From contig SUWZ01000012.1 in the NCBI GenBank assembly GCA_015061185.1, forward strand, positions 1 through 64,000: a DNA stretch of 64,000 nt. Direction: 5' to 3'. The notes below the pieces were generated by a model. It saw nothing but the letters and a program-made list of their open reading frames with translations. It was not told where the DNA came from and ran no database searches. Positions 51,730 to 59,612 of this stretch are shown piece by piece. Both the position numbers and the translations under genes were made by a program. The number at the start of each line of letters is the position of its first letter. Position 1 is the stretch's first letter. Source of the stretch: Bacteroidales bacterium (lineage in GTDB: Bacteria > Bacteroidota > Bacteroidia > Bacteroidales > Paludibacteraceae).

Positions 51730-53223
51730 ATGAAAAACGCTATTGACTTTCTTATTGACATCTCTGATAAGATGGATAAGAAACTGACAATCACACAAAC
51801 AATTTTACAAAATGAGATTATTCCATACCTAAACTTCGACGAGAATATTGGTATGAGAACATTTTTATCGGTAGTAAAGAATCCGATTGTTATCAACTCT
51901 CTGGACATGGGTCTTAACACCAAGTCGGACTTTATGCAGAAGGCAGGTAGCTTACCATTCCCGAATGGAGGTTCGCCTATTGGTTACACCATCAAAGAAT
52001 CACTAAAATCGCTTCGAAATGTAGATGCCGATTGCAAACGAATAGTTTTGGTGACAGCCGGAGAAGAGACTGACGGAGGAAACTATGAGTATGAAATAGA
52101 GCATGGGCATGAGGGTGTACAAGTAAATATCATTGGAATAGGAATTAATGAAAGTGACAAAAAAATTGCAGAGCGAGCAAGTGCTTTCACCGGAGGAGTT
52201 TTTTGTGAAATTCCGGAAGAGATCTTCAACAATTCCATCGAAATTGCCAACCAATTAAAACCTTTGATTGATGCTTTACAAGGAAAAACGGTGGCACCGA
52301 CCCAACCAAAGGAAGAGCCTAAAGAAGAGGTTAAAATCGAGCCAAAGGCAGAGATCAAAGAGGAGCCAAAAGTGGAGGTAAAACCGGAACCTAAAAAAGA
52401 GTATGTTCGCGTAGAAATCAAAGACACCCCTAAAGTAGAAGTTGCTGCGCCAATTGCAGAGCAAGAAGAGAGCGAAGAGGATACATTTGATGCAATGGCA
52501 GCACTGAAAGCCGGCACACAAAAGATCAGTCAACTTTTGGAGGAAAACGAAAAGATCTTGTCCCGCACACTTGAAAACGGCAAAGAAAACATCTCTAAGA
52601 TAGAAAAGTTGCGTGCACAATGTAAAGCATACGAAAAGAATATCACAGATCTTCAAGCAGAGAGTGAAAATAAATCTGCCCAAATTGCCGCATTAAAAGA
52701 AGAGAGAGAAGAATTAAATGCCACTATTTCAGAGATAAACAAAGAGAAAGAGATTCAAAACAAGAAAATAGAGGAATTGATTCAACAAGATAAGGATGTT
52801 GTAATTCAATTGGATTCAAAAGAGCAAAATTCCGTATCAGAAAAGAGCGAAAAATACCTCTATGAATATCTCCAAAAGAAGTATCCTAATCGTGTAAAAT
52901 GGATGAATGAAGGCAGCAAAAAAAGTGTTGGATATGACTTTGAGATTGTTGACTTTGAAAACAATGTGACCGAATATTACATAGCATGCAAAGGGTCAAA
53001 AGAGAGCAATCAAACATTCTTCTTAACTGAAAAAGAGTGGGATAAATGCTTGGAGAATAATTTGAATTATCAAGTCTATTTGGTTCAGAACATAGAAAAC
53101 AAACCAACCATCACCCTAATCGAGAATCTAATCGGTTGGATGATGAGTGGCAAAATTCGTCCGGGAGCCACAAAGAATGAGAAGGTTAAAGCCGGTCAAA
53201 TCATGTTGAGTTTGAAAAAATAG
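51730..53223 (+). CDS. VWA-domain protein with coiled coil and C-terminal DUF3883
   Basis: The 497-aa protein has four parts. Residues 1-175 look like a von Willebrand A domain (AIDFLIDISDKM, RIVLVTAGEETDGG, VNIIGIGINESDKKIAERAS), although the metal site DxSxS reads DISDK. Residues about 190-235 are a Lys/Glu/Pro repeat (PKEEPKEEVKIEPKAEIKEEPK). Residues about 255-355 are a coiled coil. The last 130 residues are DUF3883 (YLYEYLQKKYPNRVKWMNEGSKKSVGYDFEIVDF...YYIACKGSKESNQTFFLTEKEWDKCL), a nuclease-like fold in which the usual 'EVK' reads 'ACK'. There is no signal peptide. It is a lone gene with a terminator. Function is unknown; defence is a guess. Confidence 0.75.
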   Translation: MKNAIDFLIDISDKMDKKLTITQTILQNEIIPYLNFDENIGMRTFLSVVKNPIVINSLDMGLNTKSDFMQKAGSLPFPNGGSPIGYTIKESLKSLRNVDADCKRIVLVTAGEETDGGNYEYEIEHGHEGVQVNIIGIGINESDKKIAERASAFTGGVFCEIPEEIFNNSIEIANQLKPLIDALQGKTVAPTQPKEEPKEEVKIEPKAEIKEEPKVEVKPEPKKEYVRVEIKDTPKVEVAAPIAEQEESEEDTFDAMAALKAGTQKISQLLEENEKILSRTLENGKENISKIEKLRAQCKAYEKNITDLQAESENKSAQIAALKEEREELNATISEINKEKEIQNKKIEELIQQDKDVVIQLDSKEQNSVSEKSEKYLYEYLQKKYPNRVKWMNEGSKKSVGYDFEIVDFENNVTEYYIACKGSKESNQTFFLTEKEWDKCLENNLNYQVYLVQNIENKPTITLIENLIGWMMSGKIRPGATKNEKVKAGQIMLSLKK

Positions 53224-53242
53224 AGCATCACAACAGAGCCTA

Positions 53243-53285
53243 AAAGCCCGTCCGGTCATCCATTACAAAGATCGAACGGGCTTAT
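53243..53285 (+). terminator. Terminator of the VWA-DUF3883 gene
   Basis: AAGCCCGTCCG and CGAACGGGCTT form the stem, with a T-rich stretch (ATTTCTTTT) after it. Confidence 0.75.
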
Positions 53286-53401
53286 TTCTTTTGGAGATAT
53301 AAGCAACGTACATTCTCCGAAATCATAAAAAAGTCTACTATCCACCCCTATCGGGAACAAAAAAAATTCAACGAAGACCTCAAATGTTCATACAAAATAT
53401 A

Positions 53402-53409
53402 TAACTTTG
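53402..53409 (+). promoter_or_regulatory. Promoter -7 element of glnS
   Basis: TAACTTTG is exact to TAnnTTTG and lies 28 bases before the ATG. Confidence 0.6.
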
Positions 53410-53437
53410 CAACACTTTATAAAAATTAGGAAAAGTT

Positions 53438-55129
53438 ATGTCTGAAAAAACAATTGAAAAAGAGGAGAAAAAAAGTTTGAACTTCATCGAAGAGATCGTA
53501 GAAGAGGATTTAAGAGAGGGCCGAAATGGAGGTCGCATTCAAACTCGTTTCCCTCCGGAACCCAATGGATATCTACATATTGGCCACGCAAAAGCCATCT
53601 GCATGGATTTTGGAATTGCGCAAAAATACAATGGAATTTGTAATTTGCGATTCGATGATACCAATCCGGTAAAAGAGGATGTTGAATATGTAGATTCTAT
53701 ACAAGAGGATATTCAATGGTTGGGATTTCAATGGAAAAATATCTATTACGCCTCAGACTATTTCCAACAATTATGGGATTTGGCTGTTCGCTTCATTAAA
53801 GAAGGGAAAGCCTACGTTGATGAGCAGAGTGCCGAAGAGATTGCGAAACAAAAAGGAACTCCTACCACACCGGGGACAGAGAGTCCGTACAGAAACAGAC
53901 CGATTGAAGAGAACTTACAACTCTTCATGGATATGACAGAGGGTAAAATTGAAGATGGTAAAATGGTATTGCGTGCCAAGATAGATATGGCAAGTCCGAA
54001 TATGCACTTCCGCGACCCTATTATCTACCGTATTATCACCACTCACCCTCACCATCGCACAGGTTATCAATGGAAAGTATATCCAATGTACGACTTTGCA
54101 CACGGACAGTCCGACTATTTTGAGGGAGTAACCCACTCACTATGTACGTTAGAATTTGAGGTACACAGACCTCTCTATGATTGGTTCATCGACCAATTTG
54201 CTAACGATGATTATCGACCAAAACAGCGTGAATTCAACCGTTTGAACATTACATATACCGTAATGAGCAAACGTAAAATGTTGCAATTGGTGCAAGAGGG
54301 ATTGGTTCGCGGATGGGACGACCCTCGTATGCCAACCATTGGAGGACTTAGAAGAAGAGGATATACCCCATCTTCTATTCGCAAATTTATCGACAGAATT
54401 GGTTACACCAAGTATGATGGCATCATCGACGTATCACTTTTAGAAGCAACTATTCGCGAGGAGTTGAATGCCACCGCTATTCGTGTAAATGCAGTTATCA
54501 ACCCTATCAAATTGATTTTGACAAACTATCCTGAGGGTCAGGTGGAGATGATGGAGGCAATCAACAATCCGGAAGATGAATCAATGGGCAAGAGAGAAAT
54601 TCCTTTCTCCCGCGAGTTGTACATCGAAAGTGATGACTTCATGGAAGAGGCTCCAAAGAAATACTTCCGTTTGACAATCGGCAATGAGGTTCGTTTGAAG
54701 AATGGTTATATCGTGAAATGCACAGGATGCAAAAAAGATGAGACAGGCAAGGTGACAGAGGTATATGCAGAATATGATCCGGACACAAAGAGCGGAATGC
54801 CGGGTAGCGACAGAAAAGTTAAAGGTACAATTCACTGGGTTTCTGTTCCTCATGCAGTGCCTGCAGAGGTGCGTTTGTATGACAGACTATTCAATGTTGA
54901 GAATCCGGGAGACGAGAAAGAGAAGGATTTCAGAGAGATGTTAAATCCGGACTCATTAAAGATTGCCAACGCATTTATCGAACCATGGTTGACAAATGCT
55001 CAACCTCTTCAGAACTTCCAGTTCCAACGAATCGGATACTTTAATGTAGATCCAGATTCAACTGCAGATATGATGGTATTTAACCGCACAGTATCCCTAA
55101 AAGATAGTTGGGCAAAAATAGCAAAATAA
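53438..55129 (+). CDS. glnS: Glutaminyl-tRNA synthetase
   Basis: GlnS charges tRNA(Gln) with glutamine directly. This class I synthetase has the HIGH motif in GYLHIGHAKAI (about residue 47) and a KMSKS variant VMSKRKM (about 277). LRFDDTNP, YDFAHGQSDYFEGVTHSLCTLEFEVHRPLYDWF and GWDDPRMPT are typical GlnRS motifs, and a C-terminal anticodon-binding beta-barrel region follows. The length of 563 aa is usual. Its presence means that the cell does not rely only on the GatCAB route for Gln-tRNA. Confidence 0.97.
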   Translation: MSEKTIEKEEKKSLNFIEEIVEEDLREGRNGGRIQTRFPPEPNGYLHIGHAKAICMDFGIAQKYNGICNLRFDDTNPVKEDVEYVDSIQEDIQWLGFQWKNIYYASDYFQQLWDLAVRFIKEGKAYVDEQSAEEIAKQKGTPTTPGTESPYRNRPIEENLQLFMDMTEGKIEDGKMVLRAKIDMASPNMHFRDPIIYRIITTHPHHRTGYQWKVYPMYDFAHGQSDYFEGVTHSLCTLEFEVHRPLYDWFIDQFANDDYRPKQREFNRLNITYTVMSKRKMLQLVQEGLVRGWDDPRMPTIGGLRRRGYTPSSIRKFIDRIGYTKYDGIIDVSLLEATIREELNATAIRVNAVINPIKLILTNYPEGQVEMMEAINNPEDESMGKREIPFSRELYIESDDFMEEAPKKYFRLTIGNEVRLKNGYIVKCTGCKKDETGKVTEVYAEYDPDTKSGMPGSDRKVKGTIHWVSVPHAVPAEVRLYDRLFNVENPGDEKEKDFREMLNPDSLKIANAFIEPWLTNAQPLQNFQFQRIGYFNVDPDSTADMMVFNRTVSLKDSWAKIAK

Positions 55130-55152
55130 AGTTTGTTTAAGATAAGAAAAAG

Positions 55153-55187
55153 AAACTGCTAATCTTAGATGGTTAGCAGTTTTTTTA
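55153..55187 (+). terminator. Terminator of glnS
   Basis: AAACTGCTAA and TTAGCAGTTT form a 10-bp stem, followed by T residues. Confidence 0.85.
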
Positions 55188-55196
55188 TATTACTAA

Positions 55197-55388
55197 GAAG
55201 CTGTTTAAATTTTATTACTGAATTGATTTTGAGTTTCACTCTCTTTTTTTTCGGCATCTTTGAAGCGCTTTTTAACCTATTTTTACTATTCTTTTTTGAT
55301 AATAGTCCACTATTAACTTCAAAAGAATAATAAAAATATTTTTAAAAATCGCCCTCAAATATGCTCGAAATAAAATTTAAACAACTTC
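55197..55388. mobile_element. MITE-like element, 192 bp, with TAA target duplication
   Basis: The terminal repeats GAAGCTGTTTAAATTTTATT and AATAAAATTTAAACAACTTC are inverted with one mismatch. The element is flanked by TAA on both sides (55194-55196, 55389-55391), a TNA duplication as made by some IS5 elements. It has no coding capacity. Its right 35 bases recur inverted at 42471-42505 and its ends recur at the IS5 remnant (28248-28267). The inner parts GAGTTTCACTCTC and CTCAAATATGCTCG also recur in the 80-bp element. Confidence 0.78.
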
Positions 55389-55428
55389 TAAAAACACTCT
55401 CTATCAATCACAAAATAATTCTTACCTT

Positions 55429-55490
55429 CCGATTCTTTATCGGAAACTTACTTTTTTATGCGTTTCCGAAAGAGAATCGATTGTTTTTGC
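55429..55490. repeat. Palindromic repeat, copy 1 of 3
   Basis: CCGATTCTTTATCGGAAACT, then TTTATGCGTTTCCGAAAGAGAATCGAT, can fold CGATTCTTTATCGGAAAC against GTTTCCGAAAGAGAATCG. Copies 2 and 3 are at 56955-57031 and 59480-59550. Confidence 0.75.
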
Positions 55491-55496
55491 AGATTA

Positions 55497-56909
55497 TTAC
55501 TCTGAAAACAGATCATCAAGAGTTACTTCGCTCTGCACATTTCCGCTGTATATGTTTTTTTTCACGCCATAAGTTGTTACGAATGTTAGGTGTAGAGACT
55601 TGCGGGTTTTAGTTGAAGACCTGAAAATCTCCGTACGTTCACGAAGTCGCTCATCATATTGTTTTGTAATTTCAAACTCACCCAACGAAAATTTCATTTC
55701 GCAGAGGTTAATCGTTTGGTCGCGGCGGTCGATTAAAAGGTCTATTTGAGCACCCTCACCTTTCCATCCGCAAACATCGCTTTGCACTCCGCTTATTCCA
55801 AGTTTCCTTTTGATTTGACGAATGTGGTGCATACATAACTGCTCAAAAGAGTAGCCGCTCCATGCTCTTCGAGAGGGAGAGTCAATCATATTTTGCCAAT
55901 GATGGTCATCCTGTCCGCGGTAACTTTTGACATAACGCAAATAGAACAAAGAGAATAGGTCTGTCAATTGAAAAATTGTTCCTTTTTCAGCCTTCCCGAA
56001 AGCTGTGTATTGACGGATGAAATCGCAGTCGCATAAATTTCGTAAAGCCTTAGACAAGGCACCCCCATCGTCAATTTTGGCAATTGTCATAATTTCAGAA
56101 CGAGTCAGTCCTGCGGCTTTATTAGCAAGGGTTTCAATGATTTGTTTGTGAATTGTAGCCTTGTTAAATAACGAACGAAACAAGAAGTTATATTCTTGAG
56201 AAAGAGGTGCATTTTGTACAAAGAAAAGTTGGTCTATGTTTTGCGCAAGGCTCAAATTGCTGTCCAGCATCTGGAGATAGAGTGGGGTTCCGCCCAGAAT
56301 CATGTAACACTCGGCAATTTGATAACGGTTCCATTTGACTCCTTGGGAAGCAAGATACAATTCGGTTTCGTGAAGAGTGAAAGGGGCAAGATAAATAGTG
56401 CGAGTGGTGCGGTTATACAAACCGCCCTTGTCAGAAAGCACGTTTTCTCGCATCCAAGAGGTGGCGCTTCCACAAACGATAAGTTTTAGACGTTTGTTTG
56501 TTGCTCCCCATGAATTCCAAAAATACTCGAAAGCCTTGATAAATCTGCTTTTGGGCGTATCCATCCACGGCAATTCGTCAAGAAAAACAACGATCGGATT
56601 ATCTCCTTCTAAAGACTCAAGATAATCACGAAGCAGAGAAAAAGCATCGAACCAATCTTTGGGTGTCGCCCATTTGTGTCCTGAGTAACGCTCTAATTGG
56701 CGTTTGAACTCTCTAAGTTGCTCTTTCTTAGTTCCCTGATAGATGCCTGTATAATAGAAGCTAAATGAGTCTTTGAAAAATTGACGAACAAGGAAGGTTT
56801 TGCCAATACGGCGACGACCGTAAATTGTAATCAATTCCGGATTATCTGATTCTACAAGTTGACGTAGAATTTCTTGTTCGACTTTTCGTCCTATAATGGA
56901 GTCAATCAT
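55497..56909 (-). CDS. AAA-family ATPase with DUF234-type nuclease-like C-terminus
   Basis: The protein belongs to the PF01637/DUF234 family. It starts MIDSIIGRKVEQEILRQLVES, with Walker A GRRRIGKTF near residue 33, Walker B in IVVFLDELPWMD and a sensor region LIVCGSATSWM. The C-terminal part (QLCMHHIRQIKRKLGISGVQSDVCGWKGEGAQIDLLIDRRDQTINLCEMKFS) has the Asp...Glu-x-Lys of PD-(D/E)XK folds. I chose ATG 56909 (470 aa): the ORF-track start at 57059 lies beyond the promoter at 56937-56944 and inside a repeat. The cellular role of this widespread family is unknown. Confidence 0.87.
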   Translation of the reverse strand: MIDSIIGRKVEQEILRQLVESDNPELITIYGRRRIGKTFLVRQFFKDSFSFYYTGIYQGTKKEQLREFKRQLERYSGHKWATPKDWFDAFSLLRDYLESLEGDNPIVVFLDELPWMDTPKSRFIKAFEYFWNSWGATNKRLKLIVCGSATSWMRENVLSDKGGLYNRTTRTIYLAPFTLHETELYLASQGVKWNRYQIAECYMILGGTPLYLQMLDSNLSLAQNIDQLFFVQNAPLSQEYNFLFRSLFNKATIHKQIIETLANKAAGLTRSEIMTIAKIDDGGALSKALRNLCDCDFIRQYTAFGKAEKGTIFQLTDLFSLFYLRYVKSYRGQDDHHWQNMIDSPSRRAWSGYSFEQLCMHHIRQIKRKLGISGVQSDVCGWKGEGAQIDLLIDRRDQTINLCEMKFSLGEFEITKQYDERLRERTEIFRSSTKTRKSLHLTFVTTYGVKKNIYSGNVQSEVTLDDLFSE

Positions 56910-56936
56910 GTTGCAAAAAACATTTAAAATGTATGG

Positions 56937-56944
56937 CAAAGATA
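56937..56944 (-). promoter_or_regulatory. Promoter -7 element of the DUF234-type ATPase gene
   Basis: The minus strand reads TATCTTTG, exact to TAnnTTTG, 28 bases before ATG 56909. The palindromic repeat copy 2 begins 11 bases upstream of it. Confidence 0.65.
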
Positions 56945-56954
56945 TAAAAATATG

Positions 56955-57031
56955 CCGATTCTTTATCGGAAACTCACTTTTTTTATGCGTTTCCGAAAGA
57001 GAATCGATAGTTTTTGCGGAATTTGAATGCA
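56955..57031. repeat. Palindromic repeat, copy 2 of 3
   Basis: Nearly identical to copies 1 and 3. It and copy 3 are followed by the same terminator and the same LRR-gene end. Confidence 0.75.
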
Positions 57032-57035
57032 AAAA

Positions 57036-57065
57036 AATGGGACGCACTTTTTCGCGCATCCCATT
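57036..57065 (-). terminator. Terminator of the LRR gene
   Basis: AATGGGACGC and GCGCATCCCATT form the stem; on the minus strand seven T follow. A near-identical copy stands at 59562-59591. Confidence 0.8.
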
Positions 57066-57089
57066 ATTGTTAGTTATTACTAAAGAGGT

Positions 57090-58637
57090 TTATTTCTTCC
57101 AAGTCACTGATTTGCAATTTAGGAAAGCTTGCGGTCTAACTTCAACATTATCTTCCGAGTTGTCTATCACAAGGTCAAGATTCTCGCAATCCGCAAACGC
57201 CTGAACTCCAATAATTTTAACGTTTGACGAAAGTTCTAAATTGGTTAAGCTTGTACAGTCCGCAAACGCACTTTCTCCAATACTTTCAACGCTTGACGGG
57301 ATTTTTACACTAACCAAAAATGAGCAACTTTTGAACACGGCATAACCGAAGCTTGTAATGCTGGAAGGCAGTTCGATAGTAGTTAGACCCGAATTTTTAA
57401 ATGCTTCGATTCCAATACTTTCAACGCTTGACGGAATTGTTATGTTAGTCAGCCCTTTGCAGTTCTCAAACGCATAGTCATGGATGCGAACAACACTATA
57501 TGTCTTTCCGTCAATTACCACTTTTGAAGGAATTGCAACAGAACCCTCCACGCAACTTTTTGTCACCTCTGCAACGTTTTCTGACAAGACTTCAAATTTA
57601 AGTGGAGATTCAGACTCGTCTATTATTTTCCATGTTACTGATTTGCAGTCGTCAAAAGCATAGCTTCCAACAGTTACGTCTTCTTCTGCGTTACGAATTA
57701 CTACATCGAGATTTTCACAGCCCGCAAATGCTTTATGGTTGATGTTTTTTACGCTTGACGGAATAGTTAGGTTGGTCAAACCGTAACAACCCTCGAAAGC
57801 AAATTCAGAGATGCTTGTGACTGTGTTTGGAATCTCTACGCCGGTCAGACCTTCGCATAAACCGAACGCTCCGCTTGCGATATTTGTTACGCCAGAAGGT
57901 ATTGTGAACTTGCCTTGAAATTTGCCCGGCACCTGAACCAAAATTGTCTTCTCTTTGTTATACAAAACACCATCGACAGAAGCATAAGCAGGATTTTTGT
58001 CATCCACGTTTATGCTTGCCAAATTTTGGCAGTTGTAAAACGCATATTCTACAATATTTGTAACATTAGCCGGAATATCTATGCTCGCCAAACTTGCGCA
58101 GCCTTCAAATGCCAATCCGTCAATTTCTGTAACCGAAGCAGGCATATTAATATCCGACAAGCTTGCACATCCATAAAAGAGTGAATTACTGATTTTTTCA
58201 ATGCCTTCTCCCAGCACGACTGTTTCCAAGTTTTCACAGCCGGAAAAAATTGCAATGCCCATATTTGTAACTCCTTCGGACACATTCACGTAAGTTAAGT
58301 TTTTGCAATTGCTGAACGCATTGTTCGCAATACCTGTAACAGTATATACACTGCCGTTAATTTTCACCTTCGACGGGATGAATACAGAATCAAGCTTAGA
58401 GTAATCGCCTTTTACAACTGTTGCGGTTGTGCCGGACACTTCAAATTTCAATCCAGTTTCTTCTATATCAGGGATGTTGCCAGCCGCATGTATCTCTTCA
58501 AAAACCACCTCTTTTACATTCTCAACATCAAACTTTACATTTTCTCCGTTGTTTAGTTTTACAATCATGTTGGTTTCTGCAAATGCAAACAAACCTACTG
58601 CTAACGCCGCAACTGATGTTATTAAACTCTTTTTCAT
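57090..58637 (-). CDS. BspA-like leucine-rich-repeat (LRR_5) secreted protein
   Basis: The 515-aa protein has a signal peptide (MKKSLITSVAALAVGLFAFA), an N-terminal module ETNMIVKLNNGENVKFDVENVKEVVFEE, and about 13 Treponema/BspA-type repeats of 23 residues ('I.iPssVtsIgeyAFegC..Lt.i', for instance LTNLTIPSSVKNINHKAFAGCENLD). An internal repeat of the unit 'LKFEVSGTTATVVKGDYSKLDSVFIPSKVKINGSVYTVTGI' occurs twice. It ends at CKSVTWKK without a sorting domain. It lies 21 bases after a small sorting-domain gene. BspA-like proteins bind host or matrix proteins; the target here is unknown. Confidence 0.88.
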   Translation of the reverse strand: MKKSLITSVAALAVGLFAFAETNMIVKLNNGENVKFDVENVKEVVFEEIHAAGNIPDIEETGLKFEVSGTTATVVKGDYSKLDSVFIPSKVKINGSVYTVTGIANNAFSNCKNLTYVNVSEGVTNMGIAIFSGCENLETVVLGEGIEKISNSLFYGCASLSDINMPASVTEIDGLAFEGCASLASIDIPANVTNIVEYAFYNCQNLASINVDDKNPAYASVDGVLYNKEKTILVQVPGKFQGKFTIPSGVTNIASGAFGLCEGLTGVEIPNTVTSISEFAFEGCYGLTNLTIPSSVKNINHKAFAGCENLDVVIRNAEEDVTVGSYAFDDCKSVTWKIIDESESPLKFEVLSENVAEVTKSCVEGSVAIPSKVVIDGKTYSVVRIHDYAFENCKGLTNITIPSSVESIGIEAFKNSGLTTIELPSSITSFGYAVFKSCSFLVSVKIPSSVESIGESAFADCTSLTNLELSSNVKIIGVQAFADCENLDLVIDNSEDNVEVRPQAFLNCKSVTWKK

Positions 58638-58658
58638 TTTATTTATTATCTTATTTTA

Positions 58659-59144
58659 TTATTTACGAATGATTTTAAATGATTGATTTCCAGTAGAAAG
58701 CACATAAACTCCTGCTTTGTTTGGTATAACGATGGTTGCTTTCCCGTCTGCGTCTGCCTTTGTCTGAGACAATACTGAGCCACTTATGCTAACAAGTGAA
58801 ACTGTTAGGTTAGGCTGCGCATTCTGCACTTCGACAGTCTCGTTGTCTATCCAGACAATTTGCAAAGGTCGGGAAGAGTTTGCTTCTACTTTTGTAGTGC
58901 CTCCTGTACTTCCTTCGTTGTTCTCTGTGAAGTGATAGTTTTTGACACTCTCGAAAGCGTAGGTTGTCTTTGCGTCTTTGTTGACCACAAGGCTTCCGCT
59001 TTGGTAGGTGATGACGGGATTGTCCGCCAAAAGGAACGAGAACTTTGCCCCTTCCTTCATTTCGACTGTCAGGTATTTAGATTCGGCATGCAAACCTAAT
59101 ACCATACTCATCAGAGACAAAGTTGTAATAAACCGTTTTTTCAT
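58659..59144 (-). CDS. Small secreted protein with T9SS-like C-terminal domain, LRR module
   Basis: The 161-aa protein has the signal peptide MKKRFITTLSLMSMVLGLHA, an N-terminal module ESKYLTVEMKEGAKFSFLLADNPVITYQSGSLVVNKDAKTTYAFESVKNYHFTE and a C-terminus RPLQIVWIDNETVEVQNAQPNLTVSLVSISGSVLSQTKADADGKATIVIPNKAGVYVLSTGNQSFKIIRK that resembles type A sorting domains ('vslvsisG', 'GvYvl...qs.KiirK'). The YPNP motif is missing. It precedes the LRR gene by 21 bases, the same order as in the two DUF4353 modules. Confidence 0.8.
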   Translation of the reverse strand: MKKRFITTLSLMSMVLGLHAESKYLTVEMKEGAKFSFLLADNPVITYQSGSLVVNKDAKTTYAFESVKNYHFTENNEGSTGGTTKVEANSSRPLQIVWIDNETVEVQNAQPNLTVSLVSISGSVLSQTKADADGKATIVIPNKAGVYVLSTGNQSFKIIRK

Positions 59145-59245
59145 CTTGTTTTGTTTCTGTTCTTTAGTGAGGTTCCATAAAATTTCACATCATCAGCAAG
59201 TAGTCTGAACCCCATTGAGGCTACAACCAATGAATAAATTGGGCG

Positions 59246-59276
59246 CAAAAGTAGTATGATTAGTTCTAAAAATCAA
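59246..59276 (-). promoter_or_regulatory. Promoter of the small-protein/LRR module
   Basis: On the minus strand TTG (59274-59276), 20 bases, TACTTTTG (59246-59253). The ATG of the small gene is about 100 bases downstream. Confidence 0.7.
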
Positions 59277-59292
59277 GTATTTTTGTAGCAAT

Positions 59293-59316
59293 TTTTACCC
59301 ATGGGGGGGGGTAAAA
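59293..59316. promoter_or_regulatory. Poly-G tract inside a palindrome upstream of the LRR promoter
   Basis: TTTTACCC-at-GGGGGGGGG-TAAAA: nine G residues flanked by an 8-bp inverted repeat (TTTTACCC/GGGTAAAA), 17 bases upstream of the -33 box. Confidence 0.55.
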
Positions 59317-59360
59317 CACTGATTATTAGTACTTTATTTTTTTAACAACAAAGAAAGACA

Positions 59361-59456
59361 ATGGCAAACAATGTAATAAACTTAGAGACTACATTACTTG
59401 AAAAGAAGTACATTGCAACCAAGAAAAGATACGAATTACTCAAACACTTTCAATAA
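59361..59456 (+). CDS. Possible 31-aa ORF
   Basis: MANNVINLETTLLEKKYIATKKRYELLKHFQ is an open frame without recognisable similarity, immediately before repeat copy 3. It may be a remnant of a larger gene. Confidence 0.2.
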   Translation: MANNVINLETTLLEKKYIATKKRYELLKHFQ

Positions 59457-59479
59457 AATGATAAGAAGCTTTCCACCTT

Positions 59480-59550
59480 CCGATTCTTTATTGGAAACTC
59501 ACTTTTTTATGCGTTTCCGAAAGCGAATCAATAGTTTTTGCAGAATTTGA
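59480..59550. repeat. Palindromic repeat, copy 3 of 3
   Basis: CCGATTCTTTATTGGAAACT... with the compensating change at the other arm (GAATCAATAG), otherwise as copy 2. Confidence 0.75.
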
Positions 59551-59561
59551 TTAGAAAAAAA

Positions 59562-59591
59562 ATGGGATGCACATTTTCGCGCATCCCATTG
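59562..59591 (-). terminator. Duplicate of the LRR-gene terminator
   Basis: AATGGGATGC and GCGCATCCCATT repeat the terminator at 57036-57065. It now ends the fragment at 59613 and possibly the xylanase transcript. Confidence 0.7.
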
Positions 59592-59612
59592 ATTATAGGG
59601 AGTGGAAGAGAT

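Noticed and set aside
55361-55612. 83-aa plus-strand ORF
   Set aside because: It begins inside the MITE-like element, crosses palindromic repeat copy 1 and then runs antisense to the 3' end of the ATPase gene. No similarity was recognised.
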